From assembly GCA_045540015.1 (NCBI GenBank), contig JAZQGP010000015.1:1-35615 (forward strand): 35,615 nucleotides of DNA. Reading direction: 5' to 3'. A program made the position numbers and the translations under genes. The notes beneath the pieces were generated by a model. That model was given only the letters and a program-made list of their open reading frames with translations. It did not search any database and was not told the DNA's origin. Positions 16,773-26,800 of this stretch are shown here, in pieces; positions within the stretch are counted from its first letter, which is position 1, and the number at the start of each line of letters is the position of its first letter. The DNA comes from UMGS1387 sp045540015. Lineage in GTDB: Bacteria > Bacillota > Clostridia > Oscillospirales > CAG-382.

Positions 16773-16880
16773 ATGCAGAACTTGAGAATTTTTCTTATCG
16801 CTTTCGGCATAGGACTTGTTGTTTTTGGTATTGCAGCGATTATGATTGTACGTATGGCAATAAGTTCGGGGTTAATCTGA
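16773..16880 (+). CDS. Small single-pass membrane protein (35 residues)
   Basis: A short open frame reading MQNLRIFLIAFGIGLV and onward to ISSGLI. It has one continuous hydrophobic segment (about residues 5-26) rich in Ile, Val, Gly and Phe, with Arg5 before and Arg27 after. Ribosome-site-like AAAGGATGAGG lies 7-13 bases upstream of the ATG, and a candidate promoter is in place. I do not recognise a family. It stands alone between the divergent Ig-like gene and serC. Small membrane peptides of this kind often modulate a larger membrane partner; that is only an analogy here. No clear terminator follows before the serC promoter. Confidence 0.55.
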   Translation: MQNLRIFLIAFGIGLVVFGIAAIMIVRMAISSGLI

Positions 16881-16982
16881 TTGATTTTTCCGTCTCCGTA
16901 TCAGGAGAGTGAAATCCTGTCGGCGGTATACTGTTTTGTAGGCTTCCTGTACGAATTTGTCAATTTTTTCACAGCAAAGGCG

Positions 16983-17011
16983 TTGACAAGGAAATATTTA
17001 AGTAGTATAAT
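16983..17011 (+). promoter_or_regulatory. Consensus sigma-A promoter for serC-serA
   Basis: TTGACA (16983-16988), exactly 17 bases, TATAAT (17006-17011): a perfect match to the housekeeping consensus, implying strong expression. The leader to the serC start is only about 55 nt and shows no riboswitch-like structure. Confidence 0.88.
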
Positions 17012-17073
17012 ATAATTTAATTTCAAAATTTAAAATTCTGGCTTCAATGCAAACAAAAAACGGAGGTAAGACA

Positions 17074-18153
17074 ATGAGCAGAATATATAATTTTTCAGCA
17101 GGTCCGTCCATGCTGCCCGAAGAAGTTTTAAAGCAGGCAGCAGCAGAAATGCTTGATTACAACGGAAGCGGTATGTCCGTTATGGAAATGAGCCACCGTT
17201 CTCCTGTTTACGATGCAATCATCAAGGAAACCGAAGCTGATTTCAGAAAACTCATGAATATTCCCGACAATTACAAGGTGCTTTTCCTTCAGGGCGGTGC
17301 GTCAACACAGTTTGCGGCTGTTCCGCTTAACCTTATGAAAACAGGAAAAGCTGACTATGTAGTTTCCGGTCAGTTTTCGGGTAAAGCATACAAAGAAGCA
17401 AAGAAGTACGGTGAAGCTAAGTGCATCGCAACAAGCGAAGACAGAACCTTTGCATACATTCCCGAAATTACTCCCGACATGGTAAGCGCAGACGCAGACT
17501 ATGTTCACGTTTGCTACAACAACACCATTTTCGGTACTAAGTATCCGGAAGTTCCCAATATTGGCGACAAGATACTTGTTGCGGATATGTCTTCCTGCAT
17601 CACAAGCGAGCCTGTTGATGTTACAAAGTTCGGCGTAATCTATGCAGGTGCTCAGAAGAACATGGCTCCCGCAGGACTTACGGTTGTAATTATCCGTGAA
17701 GACCTTCTCGGCTTTGCACGTCCCGAAACTCCCACAATGCTTGACTATAAGACAATGGCTGAATACGACTCCATGTACAACACACCTCCCTGCTACACAA
17801 TCTATGTTGCAGGACTTGTATACAAGTGGGCGCTTAAAAACGGCGGTCTTGAAGCAATGAAGGAAAGAAACGAAAAGAAGGCAGCTCTTCTTTACGATTA
17901 TCTTGATTCTTCAAAGCTTTTCAAGCCTACAGCAGATAAGAAATACCGTTCCATGATGAACGTATGCTTTGTTACGGGCGATGCCGACCTTGACAAGAAG
18001 TTCTGCAAGGAAGCAGAAGCAAACGGACTTTCTAACCTCAAGGGACACAGAAGCGTTGGCGGTATGCGCGCTTCCATTTACAATGCTATGCCTTACGAAG
18101 GCGTTCAGAAGCTTGTTGACTTCATGAAGAAGTTTGAAGAAGAAAACCTTTAA
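17074..18153 (+). CDS. serC: Phosphoserine aminotransferase
   Basis: A 359-residue PLP enzyme of class-V aminotransferase fold, converting 3-phosphohydroxypyruvate and glutamate to phosphoserine and 2-oxoglutarate. Visible marks are the opening IYNFSAGPSMLP, SVMEMSHRS, FLQGGASTQF, DMSS and the PLP lysine Lys195 in YAGAQKN. The C-terminal SVGGMRASIYNA is also typical. The start is placed at 17074 rather than 17047 because the GGAGGT ribosome site lies inside the longer version, 7 bases before 17074. serA follows after 18 bases, so the pair makes serine from 3-phosphoglycerate except for the final phosphatase, which is not in the window. Confidence 0.97.
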   Translation: MSRIYNFSAGPSMLPEEVLKQAAAEMLDYNGSGMSVMEMSHRSPVYDAIIKETEADFRKLMNIPDNYKVLFLQGGASTQFAAVPLNLMKTGKADYVVSGQFSGKAYKEAKKYGEAKCIATSEDRTFAYIPEITPDMVSADADYVHVCYNNTIFGTKYPEVPNIGDKILVADMSSCITSEPVDVTKFGVIYAGAQKNMAPAGLTVVIIREDLLGFARPETPTMLDYKTMAEYDSMYNTPPCYTIYVAGLVYKWALKNGGLEAMKERNEKKAALLYDYLDSSKLFKPTADKKYRSMMNVCFVTGDADLDKKFCKEAEANGLSNLKGHRSVGGMRASIYNAMPYEGVQKLVDFMKKFEEENL

Positions 18154-18171
18154 TTACTTAGGAGAAAAACA

Positions 18172-19320
18172 ATGTATAACATACAACTGCTTAATAAAAT
18201 CGCAAAGTGCGGAACAGAAATTTTCGGCGACAATTACAACGTTGCCGAGGATGTAAGCAATGCCGACGGCATTATGGTTCGTTCTGCTGCAATGCATGAC
18301 ATGGACCTTCCCGAAAACCTCCTTGCAATTGCAAGAGCAGGCGCGGGTGTAAACAATATTCCGATAGACAAGTGTTCGGACAACGGTATCGTTGTTTTCA
18401 ATACTCCCGGTGCAAATGCGAATGCGGTAAAAGAGCTTGCTATTTGTGCGCTTCTTCTCGCATCGAGAAAAATTGTTGACGGTATCAACTGGGCATCCAC
18501 TCTCACGGAGGATGTTGCAAAGGCTGTTGAAAAGGGAAAGGGAGCATATGTTGGTCCTGAGCTTGCAGGAAAAACACTCGGCGTTATCGGTCTTGGTGCA
18601 ATAGGCGCTCTTCTTGCAAATACTGCACTTCACCTCGGTATGAATGTATACGGATATGACCCGTTTATTACGGTTGATGCAGCCTGGAGGCTTTCAAAGT
18701 CCGTAAAGCACGCTAAAAGCCTTGACGAGATTTACGCAAACTGCGATTACATCTCGATTCATGTTCCTTCAACACCCGACACAAAGGGTATGATCAACGA
18801 GTCTGCAATTGCAACTATGAAGGACGGCGTAAGAATAATCAACCTTGCACGTGCCGACCTTGTAAACAGCACAGATATCAAGAAGGCTATTGCTGACGGA
18901 AAAGTAGGTTCTTATGTTACAGACTTCCCGACAGAGGAAACAGTAGGTGTTCCCGGTATCGTTGCAATCCCTCACCTTGGAGCTTCAACTCCCGAGTCTG
19001 AGGACAATTGTGCGGTTATGGCTGCAAACGAGCTTAAGAGCTTCCTTGAAACAGGTAACATCCGTAACAGTGTAAACTATCCCAACGCTGAAATCCCTTA
19101 CACGGGCGAAAAGCGTATCTGCATTTTCCACAAGAATGTTCCAGCGATGCTCTCGCAGATTTCAACTGTTCTTTCAGATGAGAAAATCAACATTGAGAAC
19201 ATGGTGAACGGTTCAAAGAAGGACAATGCATATACTCTTATTGAGGTTGCAGAGGTTCCTGCAGGTCTTGCAGAAAAGCTTTCTGCGATTGAGAATGTTG
19301 TAAGAGTAAGAGTTATCTGA
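18172..19320 (+). CDS. serA: D-3-phosphoglycerate dehydrogenase with C-terminal ACT domain
   Basis: A 382-residue NAD-dependent 2-hydroxyacid dehydrogenase. The nucleotide-binding motif is GLGAIG (140-145); the active site has Arg227 (NLARADLV), an acid in TDFPTEE (about 251-256) and His268 (PHLGAST). Residues about 315-382 form one ACT domain (ICIFHKNVPAMLSQIS...IENM), the usual site for serine feedback inhibition. It lacks the long intervening domain of type-1 SerA, so it is the shorter type. TAGGAG lies 8 bases upstream. It is the second gene of the serC-serA operon and ends in a strong terminator (19345-19382). Confidence 0.95.
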   Translation: MYNIQLLNKIAKCGTEIFGDNYNVAEDVSNADGIMVRSAAMHDMDLPENLLAIARAGAGVNNIPIDKCSDNGIVVFNTPGANANAVKELAICALLLASRKIVDGINWASTLTEDVAKAVEKGKGAYVGPELAGKTLGVIGLGAIGALLANTALHLGMNVYGYDPFITVDAAWRLSKSVKHAKSLDEIYANCDYISIHVPSTPDTKGMINESAIATMKDGVRIINLARADLVNSTDIKKAIADGKVGSYVTDFPTEETVGVPGIVAIPHLGASTPESEDNCAVMAANELKSFLETGNIRNSVNYPNAEIPYTGEKRICIFHKNVPAMLSQISTVLSDEKINIENMVNGSKKDNAYTLIEVAEVPAGLAEKLSAIENVVRVRVI

Positions 19321-19344
19321 TTAATAAAGGTAATAACACACAAG

Positions 19345-19382
19345 ACGGCTGTTGCATACATTTGCAGCAGCCGTGCTTTTTT
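19345..19382 (+). terminator. Intrinsic terminator after serA
   Basis: Twelve-base-pair stem ACGGCTGTTGCA/TGCAGCAGCCGT with one G-T pair and a six-base loop, followed by GCTTTTTT and, after GAG, a second T-run. The araC gene of the minus strand ends immediately beyond. Confidence 0.9.
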
Positions 19383-19390
19383 GAGTTTTT

Positions 19391-20275
19391 TTATTGGTAG
19401 GGGCGACCCTGCGTGGTCGCCCGTGAAATCTTTTTGCAGGAAGCGGGTGTGGTGCCGTATTTTCGGGAGAACTCACTGTAAAACCAGGAAATGTTCTGGA
19501 AGCCGCACTCGTAGCAGACGTCGGTTGCACTGAGGTTGCTTGAAGCAAGAAGATTTGCGGCATATGCCAGGCGCAGTTCATTTATGTATTCGCTGGGTGT
19601 TATGCCGTAATATCTTTTGAGACACCGTGTCGCATGCTCACGTGTTTTTCCGCATAGAGAGAAAAACCTGTCCTTTCCCAGGATGAAATTCTTTGGTTCA
19701 CGCATCTTTTGGTATGCGTTTTCAAGCCAGAAGGGAATGCCCGAGTCAGCTTCGCGAATGTTTTCAAAGTAGTCGGTGAATATTTCCATGAGAAATGTGC
19801 GTGCTTTAGACTTGAGCTTTGCGCGGTCGGAAAAGTTCACTGTGTTAAGCTCGGCAAGCTTTAGGTGCAGACGTTTTGTTTCTTTTTCCGTGAGCTTTAC
19901 TTTCGGAGACATGGCTGAAGACAGAAGCCTTTCGCCGGGAAAACCGTCTCCGAGATAGTCAAACAGCTTTCTTAGTGTGTTTTCCGAAAATGCAAGGTTT
20001 GCAAATTCAAATTCTCTACCGCCGATACTTGCATAGTCGTGGACGTCGTCTTTTCGGATAAATATAAGATTTCCGTCGTCTATGCTTTCCGTTTCTCCGT
20101 TGATGTAGTGTATTGCATTTCCTTTTACCATAAGAAATATTTCGTAGTAGTCGTGACAATGCAGAACAAAACGCTCGGTTGTGTTTTTGACAAGACGGTA
20201 TTTGCACTCGGTGTCTTCGTCCAAGTGCCATTTTGACATAAGTTTTTTTGCCACAATATTGGTGTTCTTGTCCAT
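19391..20275 (-). CDS. AraC family transcriptional regulator (cupin sensor)
   Basis: A 294-residue regulator. The N-terminal part has a cupin-like sugar-sensing core (FVLHCHDYYEIFLMVKGN, GNLIFIRKDDVHDYA, about residues 35-85). The C-terminal 100 residues are the AraC double helix-turn-helix (LRLAYAANLLASSNLSATDVC; CGFQNISWFYSEFSRKYGTTPAS). AAGGAG lies about 10 bases before the ATG. It is divergent from the GH38 alpha-mannosidase, so it is the likely activator of that gene and perhaps of the SLH protein beyond. Its last ten or so codons (RATTQGRPYQ) come from an inverted repeat at 19400-19422, an odd C-terminal extension. Confidence 0.92.
   Translation of the reverse strand: MDKNTNIVAKKLMSKWHLDEDTECKYRLVKNTTERFVLHCHDYYEIFLMVKGNAIHYINGETESIDDGNLIFIRKDDVHDYASIGGREFEFANLAFSENTLRKLFDYLGDGFPGERLLSSAMSPKVKLTEKETKRLHLKLAELNTVNFSDRAKLKSKARTFLMEIFTDYFENIREADSGIPFWLENAYQKMREPKNFILGKDRFFSLCGKTREHATRCLKRYYGITPSEYINELRLAYAANLLASSNLSATDVCYECGFQNISWFYSEFSRKYGTTPASCKKISRATTQGRPYQ
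19400..19423. repeat. Short inverted repeat (GGGCGACC...GGTCGCCC) inside the 3' end of araC
   Basis: Perfect 8-bp arms 19401-19408 and 19415-19422 with loop CTGCGT, preceded by GGTAG. It resembles the 'GGTAGGGGCGACC' type intergenic palindromes that I recall as recurrent in gut Firmicutes. It supplies the last codons of the AraC reading frame. Confidence 0.55.
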
Positions 20276-20316
20276 CTGTGTGTTCTCCTTGATATTTCTA
20301 CTCTTGAAAAACTTGC

Positions 20317-20346
20317 AATATCATATTACCATAAATAAAATATCAT
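20317..20346 (+). promoter_or_regulatory. Candidate AraC operator: direct repeats AATATCAT, 22 bp apart
   Basis: AATATCAT at 20317-20324 and again at 20339-20346 lie in the divergent araC/GH38 intergenic region. The 22-bp spacing, about two helical turns, fits side-by-side binding by an AraC dimer. They lie 30-60 bases before a TATAAAAT -10-like element (20376-20383) that lacks a good -35 box, as expected for an activator-dependent promoter. Confidence 0.45.
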
Positions 20347-20375
20347 GTCAATATATGAAAAAAGTTTTTATGGAG

Positions 20376-20383
20376 TATAAAAT
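20376..20383 (+). promoter_or_regulatory. Candidate -10 element of the GH38 promoter
   Basis: TATAAAAT is about 60 bases before the GH38 start, with no recognisable -35 box at normal spacing. The nearby AATATCAT direct repeats suggest an AraC-dependent promoter. Confidence 0.4.
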
Positions 20384-20443
20384 AGAGTTGTAAAGCTGAA
20401 AATTTGTTTTCGGCACAAAATTTCATGTAAAGGAGTTTTTTAA

Positions 20444-23400
20444 ATGACCTATGTTGATAAGAAAATCCGAATTTCCGTCAATCATCTGGGCGGTAAGATT
20501 GTAAGCTATCGCCAGAAAATTGAGGATATGCAGATAGCATTTTGCGGCTACAAGACCTCAAATACGCCTCCTGCAGATCTTAAATGGGAGCCCTACAGCG
20601 GCGGCGGAAGACTTTTCAAGGCAGATGAACATGCTTGGATTCACTTTGTACTTGATGTTCCGGAAAACCCCGAAGGAGAAGTTACATACTTTAACATGAC
20701 CACCGGCAGAGAAGGCGGCTGGGATGCATGTAACCCGCAGGGTATCGTTTATATAAACGGTACAAGCGCAGTGCAGGCTCTTGACGTAAACCATACTGCA
20801 GCTATGCTTGAGCCCGGTCACAATGATATATATATTTACTTCTACAGTGGCTCAAACGACGGTAATATGACCGACGTATGGCTCAACATCAACATAACTC
20901 TCTGCAGAAAAAGAGTTGCCGTTGAAAAGCTGTATTACGATATGCTTGTTCCGCTAGACGCTTTAAATGTACTTGACAAAAACGGCTATCCGTACAACAC
21001 TATTATTGCTTGTCTTGAAAAGGCATGTAATTTCCTCGATTTCCGCTGGCTCAGCCATGAGGATTTCATGAACGGAGTTGCAAAAGCTCAGGAATACATG
21101 GATAAGGAGTTCTATGAAAAGGAATGCGGCAAAGACGCTCCTGCAGAGCTTTCCTTCATCGGACACACACACATCGACGTTGCATGGAAGTGGACTCTTG
21201 CTCAGACAGAGGAAAAGGCTCAGCGTTCCTTTGCAACACAACTCAAGCTTATGGAGCAGTATCCCGACTATGTGTTCATGTCCAGCCAGCCTCAGCTTTA
21301 TGAATATGTAAAGAAGCATGACCCTGTTCTTTATGAAAGAATCAAGGAAAGAATCAAGGAAGGCAGATGGGAAGCAGAAGGAGCAATGTGGCTCGAATGT
21401 GATGCCAACCTTGTAAGTGGTGAAAGCTTTATCCGTCAGATAGTATACGGAAAGAAATTCATGAAGGACGAATTCGGTGTTGACAACAGAAGCCTGTGGC
21501 TTCCCGACGTATTCGGCTACAGTGCGGCACTTCCTCAGATTCTTAAGAAGTGCGGCGTTGACACCTTCTTTACAACAAAGATTTACTGGAACGAAACAAA
21601 CCTGTTCCCGCATGACGTATTTATGTGGAAGGGTATTGACGGCTCTGAAATTTTCTCGGTATTCTCCAAGAGCTATGTAAAGCGTCTCCAGCCCGATGCT
21701 GTAATGCGTGACTTCAAGGAACACATCGACAAGAAGTACACAACCACCCATATCGCAACCTTCGGCTTTGGTGACGGCGGCGGCGGACCTACTCCTCATA
21801 TGTGCGAAATGTACGAGCGTTTAAAGAGAGGACTTCCCGGCTTCCCGAAGGTTACCCAGCGTCCTGCAATGGAAACTATTGATATTATAAGAGAACAGTT
21901 CAACAAGAACGCAGAGGAGCTTAAATTCGTTCCGAGATGGTCAGGCGAGCTTTATCTTGAAATGCACCGCGGTACTTATACTACCATGGCTGAAAACAAG
22001 AAGGCTAACAGACAGAGTGAATTCCTCTATCAGAAAGCGGAAACGGCGTCTGCAATTGCTCAGGTTCTTAAAGGCGCAAGCTATCCCAAGAGCGAGCTTG
22101 ACGAAGGCTGGATAATCATTCTCAGAAACCAGTTCCACGACATTATCCCCGGTTCCTCCATCAAGGAAGTATATGAAGACTCCAGAGTTGAATACGCGAA
22201 GGTATTTGAAATCGGTAACAAGGCGTTTGACACAGCACTTGACACGGTTGCTTCCGACATCAAGACCGACGGCGGTCTTCTTGTATACAACCCCACAAGC
22301 TACACCGTTTCCGATATTGTTAAGGTTGACGGAAAGGATACCTTTATTGAAAACATTCCGGCTCACGGTTATGCAGTTGTTAAGCCCACAGAAATCAAGA
22401 ACACTGTTACTGTTGACAAGAAGCACATCGAAAATGACCTTATCAGCGTAACATTTGATGATAACTACCATATCGTTTCCATCTATGACAAGGCTAACGA
22501 CCGCGAAATTATCAAGAGCGGCGAAAAGGCTAACGTATTTGAAATATTCGAGGACTACCCGAGAGAATACGACGCATGGGAAATCACGGAATACTACAAG
22601 GCTAAGAAGTGGACGATTGACGAGGTTGTAAACGTAAGCGAAGTTAAGGGCGAGCTTTCCGGCGGACTTTGCATTGAAAGAAAGTACGGAAACAGCACCT
22701 TCAAACAGAACGTTATCCTCAGAACAGGCTCCGAAAGAGTTGATTTCGACACAGAAATTGACTGGCACGAAAACCACGTTCTACTGAAGGCTGCATTCCC
22801 GCTTGACATTGAAACCGAAAACGTTACCGGGGAAATCCAGTTCGGTCACCTTGACCGTCCTACCCACTATAATACCTCGTGGGATCAGGCGAAATTTGAA
22901 GTTTGCTGTCATAAGTGGGCAGAGCTTACCGAAGAAGATTACGGTGTTGCTATCCTCAACGACTGCAAGTACGGCTACAGCGCCGAGGACAATGTTCTCA
23001 AAATCACGCTTCTCAAGGCTCCGAAGAATCCTAACCCCGAAGCAGATATGGGAGCGCACAAGTTTACCTACTCTGTTTATCCTCATGCAGGTGCTTGCAG
23101 ATGCAAGACTGTAAAGGAAGCATACATTCTCAACAATCCTCTTACAGTTAAGGCAATCGGCGCAAATGCAAACGGTTCTCTTGCCGATACCTACAGCTTT
23201 GTAACAACAAAGGCTAAGGGCGCAGTTACCGAAACTGCAAAGCTTGCTGAAGACGGAAATGGATACATCGTTCGTATTTTTGAGGCTCAGAGCATTAAGG
23301 AAAAGGCAGTTCTTACCTTTGGCTTTGACATCAAGGAAGCATACTTCTGTGACATGCTTGAAAACAACGAGGAAAAGGTTGAAGTTAACGGCAGAACAAT

Positions 23401-23455
23401 TGCTGTCCCGCTTGCAAACTTTGAAATCAAGACAATCAGAGTTATTCCTGCATAA
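20444..23455 (+). CDS. GH38 family alpha-mannosidase
   Basis: A 1003-residue protein with no signal peptide, so probably cytoplasmic. The GH38 catalytic domain starts near residue 236 with GHTHIDVAW, giving zinc ligands His243 and Asp245; EGRWEAEGAMWLECDANL follows, and the nucleophile is Asp355 in WLPDVFGYS. FGFGDGGGGPT (near 440) is typical. The N-terminal 235 residues form the beta-sandwich ancillary domain of bacterial enzymes, and the C-terminal beta domains extend to the end. It cleaves terminal alpha-mannose from oligosaccharides. AAAGGAG lies 10 bases before ATG. The divergent AraC gene and the SLH-GH99-like gene downstream suggest shared use of an alpha-mannan or N-glycan. Confidence 0.95.
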   Translation: MTYVDKKIRISVNHLGGKIVSYRQKIEDMQIAFCGYKTSNTPPADLKWEPYSGGGRLFKADEHAWIHFVLDVPENPEGEVTYFNMTTGREGGWDACNPQGIVYINGTSAVQALDVNHTAAMLEPGHNDIYIYFYSGSNDGNMTDVWLNINITLCRKRVAVEKLYYDMLVPLDALNVLDKNGYPYNTIIACLEKACNFLDFRWLSHEDFMNGVAKAQEYMDKEFYEKECGKDAPAELSFIGHTHIDVAWKWTLAQTEEKAQRSFATQLKLMEQYPDYVFMSSQPQLYEYVKKHDPVLYERIKERIKEGRWEAEGAMWLECDANLVSGESFIRQIVYGKKFMKDEFGVDNRSLWLPDVFGYSAALPQILKKCGVDTFFTTKIYWNETNLFPHDVFMWKGIDGSEIFSVFSKSYVKRLQPDAVMRDFKEHIDKKYTTTHIATFGFGDGGGGPTPHMCEMYERLKRGLPGFPKVTQRPAMETIDIIREQFNKNAEELKFVPRWSGELYLEMHRGTYTTMAENKKANRQSEFLYQKAETASAIAQVLKGASYPKSELDEGWIIILRNQFHDIIPGSSIKEVYEDSRVEYAKVFEIGNKAFDTALDTVASDIKTDGGLLVYNPTSYTVSDIVKVDGKDTFIENIPAHGYAVVKPTEIKNTVTVDKKHIENDLISVTFDDNYHIVSIYDKANDREIIKSGEKANVFEIFEDYPREYDAWEITEYYKAKKWTIDEVVNVSEVKGELSGGLCIERKYGNSTFKQNVILRTGSERVDFDTEIDWHENHVLLKAAFPLDIETENVTGEIQFGHLDRPTHYNTSWDQAKFEVCCHKWAELTEEDYGVAILNDCKYGYSAEDNVLKITLLKAPKNPNPEADMGAHKFTYSVYPHAGACRCKTVKEAYILNNPLTVKAIGANANGSLADTYSFVTTKAKGAVTETAKLAEDGNGYIVRIFEAQSIKEKAVLTFGFDIKEAYFCDMLENNEEKVEVNGRTIAVPLANFEIKTIRVIPA

Positions 23456-23474
23456 TTTAATTAAGTATTTCTCA

Positions 23475-23504
23475 GCGGACAGCCGAAAGGCTGTCCGCTT
23501 TTTT
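23475..23504 (+). terminator. Intrinsic terminator after GH38
   Basis: Ten-base-pair stem GCGGACAGCC/GGCTGTCCGC with a GAAA tetraloop followed by TTTTTT: a textbook terminator, making the mannosidase a separate unit from the SLH gene. Confidence 0.92.
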
Positions 23505-23566
23505 GCTTTTTACAGACAACTACTGAAAAAAAGGACAAAAAATATAAAAAACGGCGCGTTTATTAA

Positions 23567-23595
23567 TTGTGGAAAATCCTAATTGATGGTATAAT
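23567..23595 (+). promoter_or_regulatory. Distal candidate promoter of the SLH protein gene
   Basis: TTGTGG (23567-23572), 17 bases, TATAAT (23590-23595). The -35 box is weak. The start would give a leader of about 200 nt. Confidence 0.5.
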
Positions 23596-23707
23596 TAATA
23601 TATAAAAAACACATTTTTCATTTATCCGCACAGTAACACACATGATGTTCAATGCGCCAAAATTCAACGCGTCATTTTGTTTAAAATGTCAAAAATGTAT
23701 TTTGTCA

Positions 23708-23736
23708 TTGACACAGCATTAACGTTGTGGTAGAAT
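23708..23736 (+). promoter_or_regulatory. Proximal promoter of the SLH protein gene
   Basis: TTGACA (23708-23713), 17 bases, TAGAAT (23731-23736). It is the stronger of two candidates in the 300-base gap 23505-23803, which otherwise shows no structure. Confidence 0.7.
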
Positions 23737-23803
23737 GTGGTAGGCAAATGTTGACGTTTTGGCAATAAGATTTTTCGTGTACTAAGAGGAAAGGAGACAG
23801 AAC

Positions 23804-26800
23804 ATGAAAAAAACAAGTCTCATGGTAAAGCTTGCTCTCTGTATTGTACTTTGCACAGCAATTGCGCTCACAGTCAGTGCAGACTTTACAAAAACCAATA
23901 CCTATGCAGAGGGCACATTTACAGACGTAAAAACTGATGCATGGTACGCAAAGGAAGTTGCCTCTGCTTATGAGCTTGGCTTTATGAACGGTACAGGCGA
24001 CGGAAAATTCTCTCCCGACGGAAATGTAACCGTTGCAGAGAGCATTACAATGGCATCCCGTGTTCATGCCGCATATAACGGCAAGAGCATAGCTGAAAAA
24101 CAGGGTGCAAAAAACTGGTATGATATGTACGTCGACTACGCAGTAGCAAGCGGACTTATAACGAAAGATCAGTTTGAAAACTATGACAGAAACGCAATGA
24201 GATATGAAGTTGCGGTGATGTTTGAAAACGCAATGCCCGGTGATTATTTTGCTGCAAAGAACACCGTAAAGTGTATTCCCGACGTTGCAGAAACTGAGGA
24301 ATATTACGATGAGCTTATGACGCTTTACAAAGCAGGCGTTGTAATGGGTTCAACCGAATACGGCGATTTTTACGCAACAAACTCCATAAAGAGAAGCGAA
24401 ACCGCGGCAATTATCAACCGTGTTGCGCTTCCCGAAAACAGACTGTCAAAGACGCTCAAAGAGTATGGTAACAGAGAACAGGCTGTTTACCTTATAAGCG
24501 ACTATGCAATGGGCAGAAATCCCAGAGAAGTATCTTACATTGCTTCAGGCTGGACATATGAAAATCCGGGCTCGACAAGTGCGGCAAAGAAGGACTACTC
24601 CTCACAAAGCCTTGTTGATACATCCGACAAGTATGGAGTAACAGCAAGAAAGACAGTTGCCGTACAGACACAGGGCAAGGTTGTTTTCGAATCAAAGCTT
24701 ACAATTAATAATAACGGCGCAAAGATCCTCCTAGAAGACAGTGACAGAAACATTCTTTTCGGTATTTCTGTTGAAGACGGAAAAATCAAAGCAATCGGAA
24801 AAACAACGGTTGACACAGGTGTTGCGTTTGTTTCCGGTCAGCAGAGAATTACAATTCTTCTTGACCTTGACACAAAGAAGGCAACAGTTGTACTTAACGG
24901 CAAGGAAACAGGAACATATAATATGTCCGATTCCAAAGACCTTGCAAGCGTCGCTTACAAGACAGGTGACAAGGCAATGGTTACAATGAGTCTTCTCGAA
25001 ACATACATGTATACACAGTATGCCGTAAACGACACCTTCCGCATGGCTGCTGAAAACGACAGGCTTTACGGTTGGAACACTACCGACAATGTAAACGTTC
25101 TTACACATAGTTCCGATTACGATAAGTTCAGTGCAGCTATACAGGACGCAGGTAATGCATCCAAGAAGTTTGATGCTGTAAGCGGAAAATTCGTATACGA
25201 AACATTCGTAAAGGTTCCCGCAAATCAGACAGGTACACTTGAACTTAAGAACGGCGACAAGAGCGCGGTTAAGGTTGAAATTGGCGGCGGCAAAATTACA
25301 AGTGCAGGTAAGCTTGTACGCGAATACAACAACACCCTCTGGAATCTTATAAGAATCGAGGGTGATACCAACACAGGAAAAGCCCTTATCAGAATCAACG
25401 GAAAGCGCGAAGGCACAGAAGTTTCTCTTTCCGAAAAGGCAATTGATACAGTTGCAATTACTTCCTCAGGAACGGGCAAGTTCTGGTTCGACGACGTTCA
25501 GGTATACAACGTATACGACTATGCAGACTACGTTCCTACTCCTGTTCCGGTAAACAACGACGGTTACTATCTCGGCATGAGCATTTGCTCCCTCTGGAGA
25601 GAAGGTACTCATTACGGCTGGGACTGCATTTCGCCCTATGACGATGTACAGCCTGTACTCGGCTACTACGACGAAGGTCTGCCGGAGGTTGCCGACTGGG
25701 AAATCAAGTTCCTCGCTGAACACGGCTATGACTTTGAACATTACTGCTGGTACTATAATTCAGACACATTCAAGAACGGTATCAAGGAGCCCAGAATGGG
25801 ATTTGCTCTCCATGACGGGTACATGAATGCAAAGTATTCCGATATGGTCAAATTTGCAATCATGTGGGAAAACTGGGGTGCAGGCAATGTAACAAAGGAT
25901 ATCTTCCTTAACGAAATCTGGCCCTACTGGTGCGAATGGTACTTCTCTGACTCAAGATACATGTCGATTAACAACAAGGCTGTTATGACAATCTACCGTC
26001 ACCCCAAGTTCATCGAACACATGGGCGGAGTAGAAGCGGCAAAAGAAGTTATCGCCTTCATGAAGGAAGATATTAAAAAGCTCGGTTACGACGGCATGAT
26101 TATTCTCGGCACAAGCTCCGGCTCGCTTGCTGAAAATATCGAAGCAGAAGCTATCGGTATCGACGGGTTTATAGCATATCACTTCGGTGAAGCTGCATAC
26201 AACCCCGAACATCAGTATAACAGTCTCAACGCTGCATACGATAACGGTCACACACCGTTCTTCCCCTCTGTAGGTGTCGGCTTCAACGACATCGGATGGA
26301 CAGAAACAAGAACACCTCTTATAACTGTGGAAAACCACAAGAAAGTGTTTGAATGGGCAAAGAATGACTACATGCCCCGTCTTGTAAAACGCGAAGGCGA
26401 AGAATGGATGGGCAAGCTTGCTGTAGCAAACACCTGGAACGAATTCGGTGAAGGACATTATATTTTCCCGACAAACCTCAACAAGTTCGGTTACCTTGAT
26501 GCGGCAAGACAGGTATTCTCGACAGCCGCAGGCAAGGACGACAAGAAACATTTTGATATTGAACCCACAGACAACCAGAAAGCAAGACTCGGTTATCTCT
26601 ATCAGCCCGATTCAATCCCGCTCAGAAGAACACAGTATATTTCCGACGATGCGGCAATTGCCGACAACGCAGTTGTAAAAGCATGGAACTTTGAAAACGA
26701 AGCAGACTGTGCAAAGTGGGCGTCCCTTGCAAAGACTACGCCCACAAAGTATGATCCTGCAGAAAAGGCACTCACAGCCGAAACACTTCAGACTGACGCA

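Noticed and set aside
16881..16982. Riboswitch upstream of serC
   Set aside because: The sequence lies before the consensus promoter and so would not be in the serC transcript; only a weak TCTCC/GGAGA stem is visible.
17047..17073. Longer N-terminus of SerC
   Set aside because: The GGAGGT ribosome site lies within it and serves ATG 17074; the SerC family begins at that point.
20963..21799. Minus-strand 278-codon frame inside GH38
   Set aside because: It is antisense to a strongly conserved catalytic domain, with no ribosome site and a Cys-rich composition typical of shadow frames.
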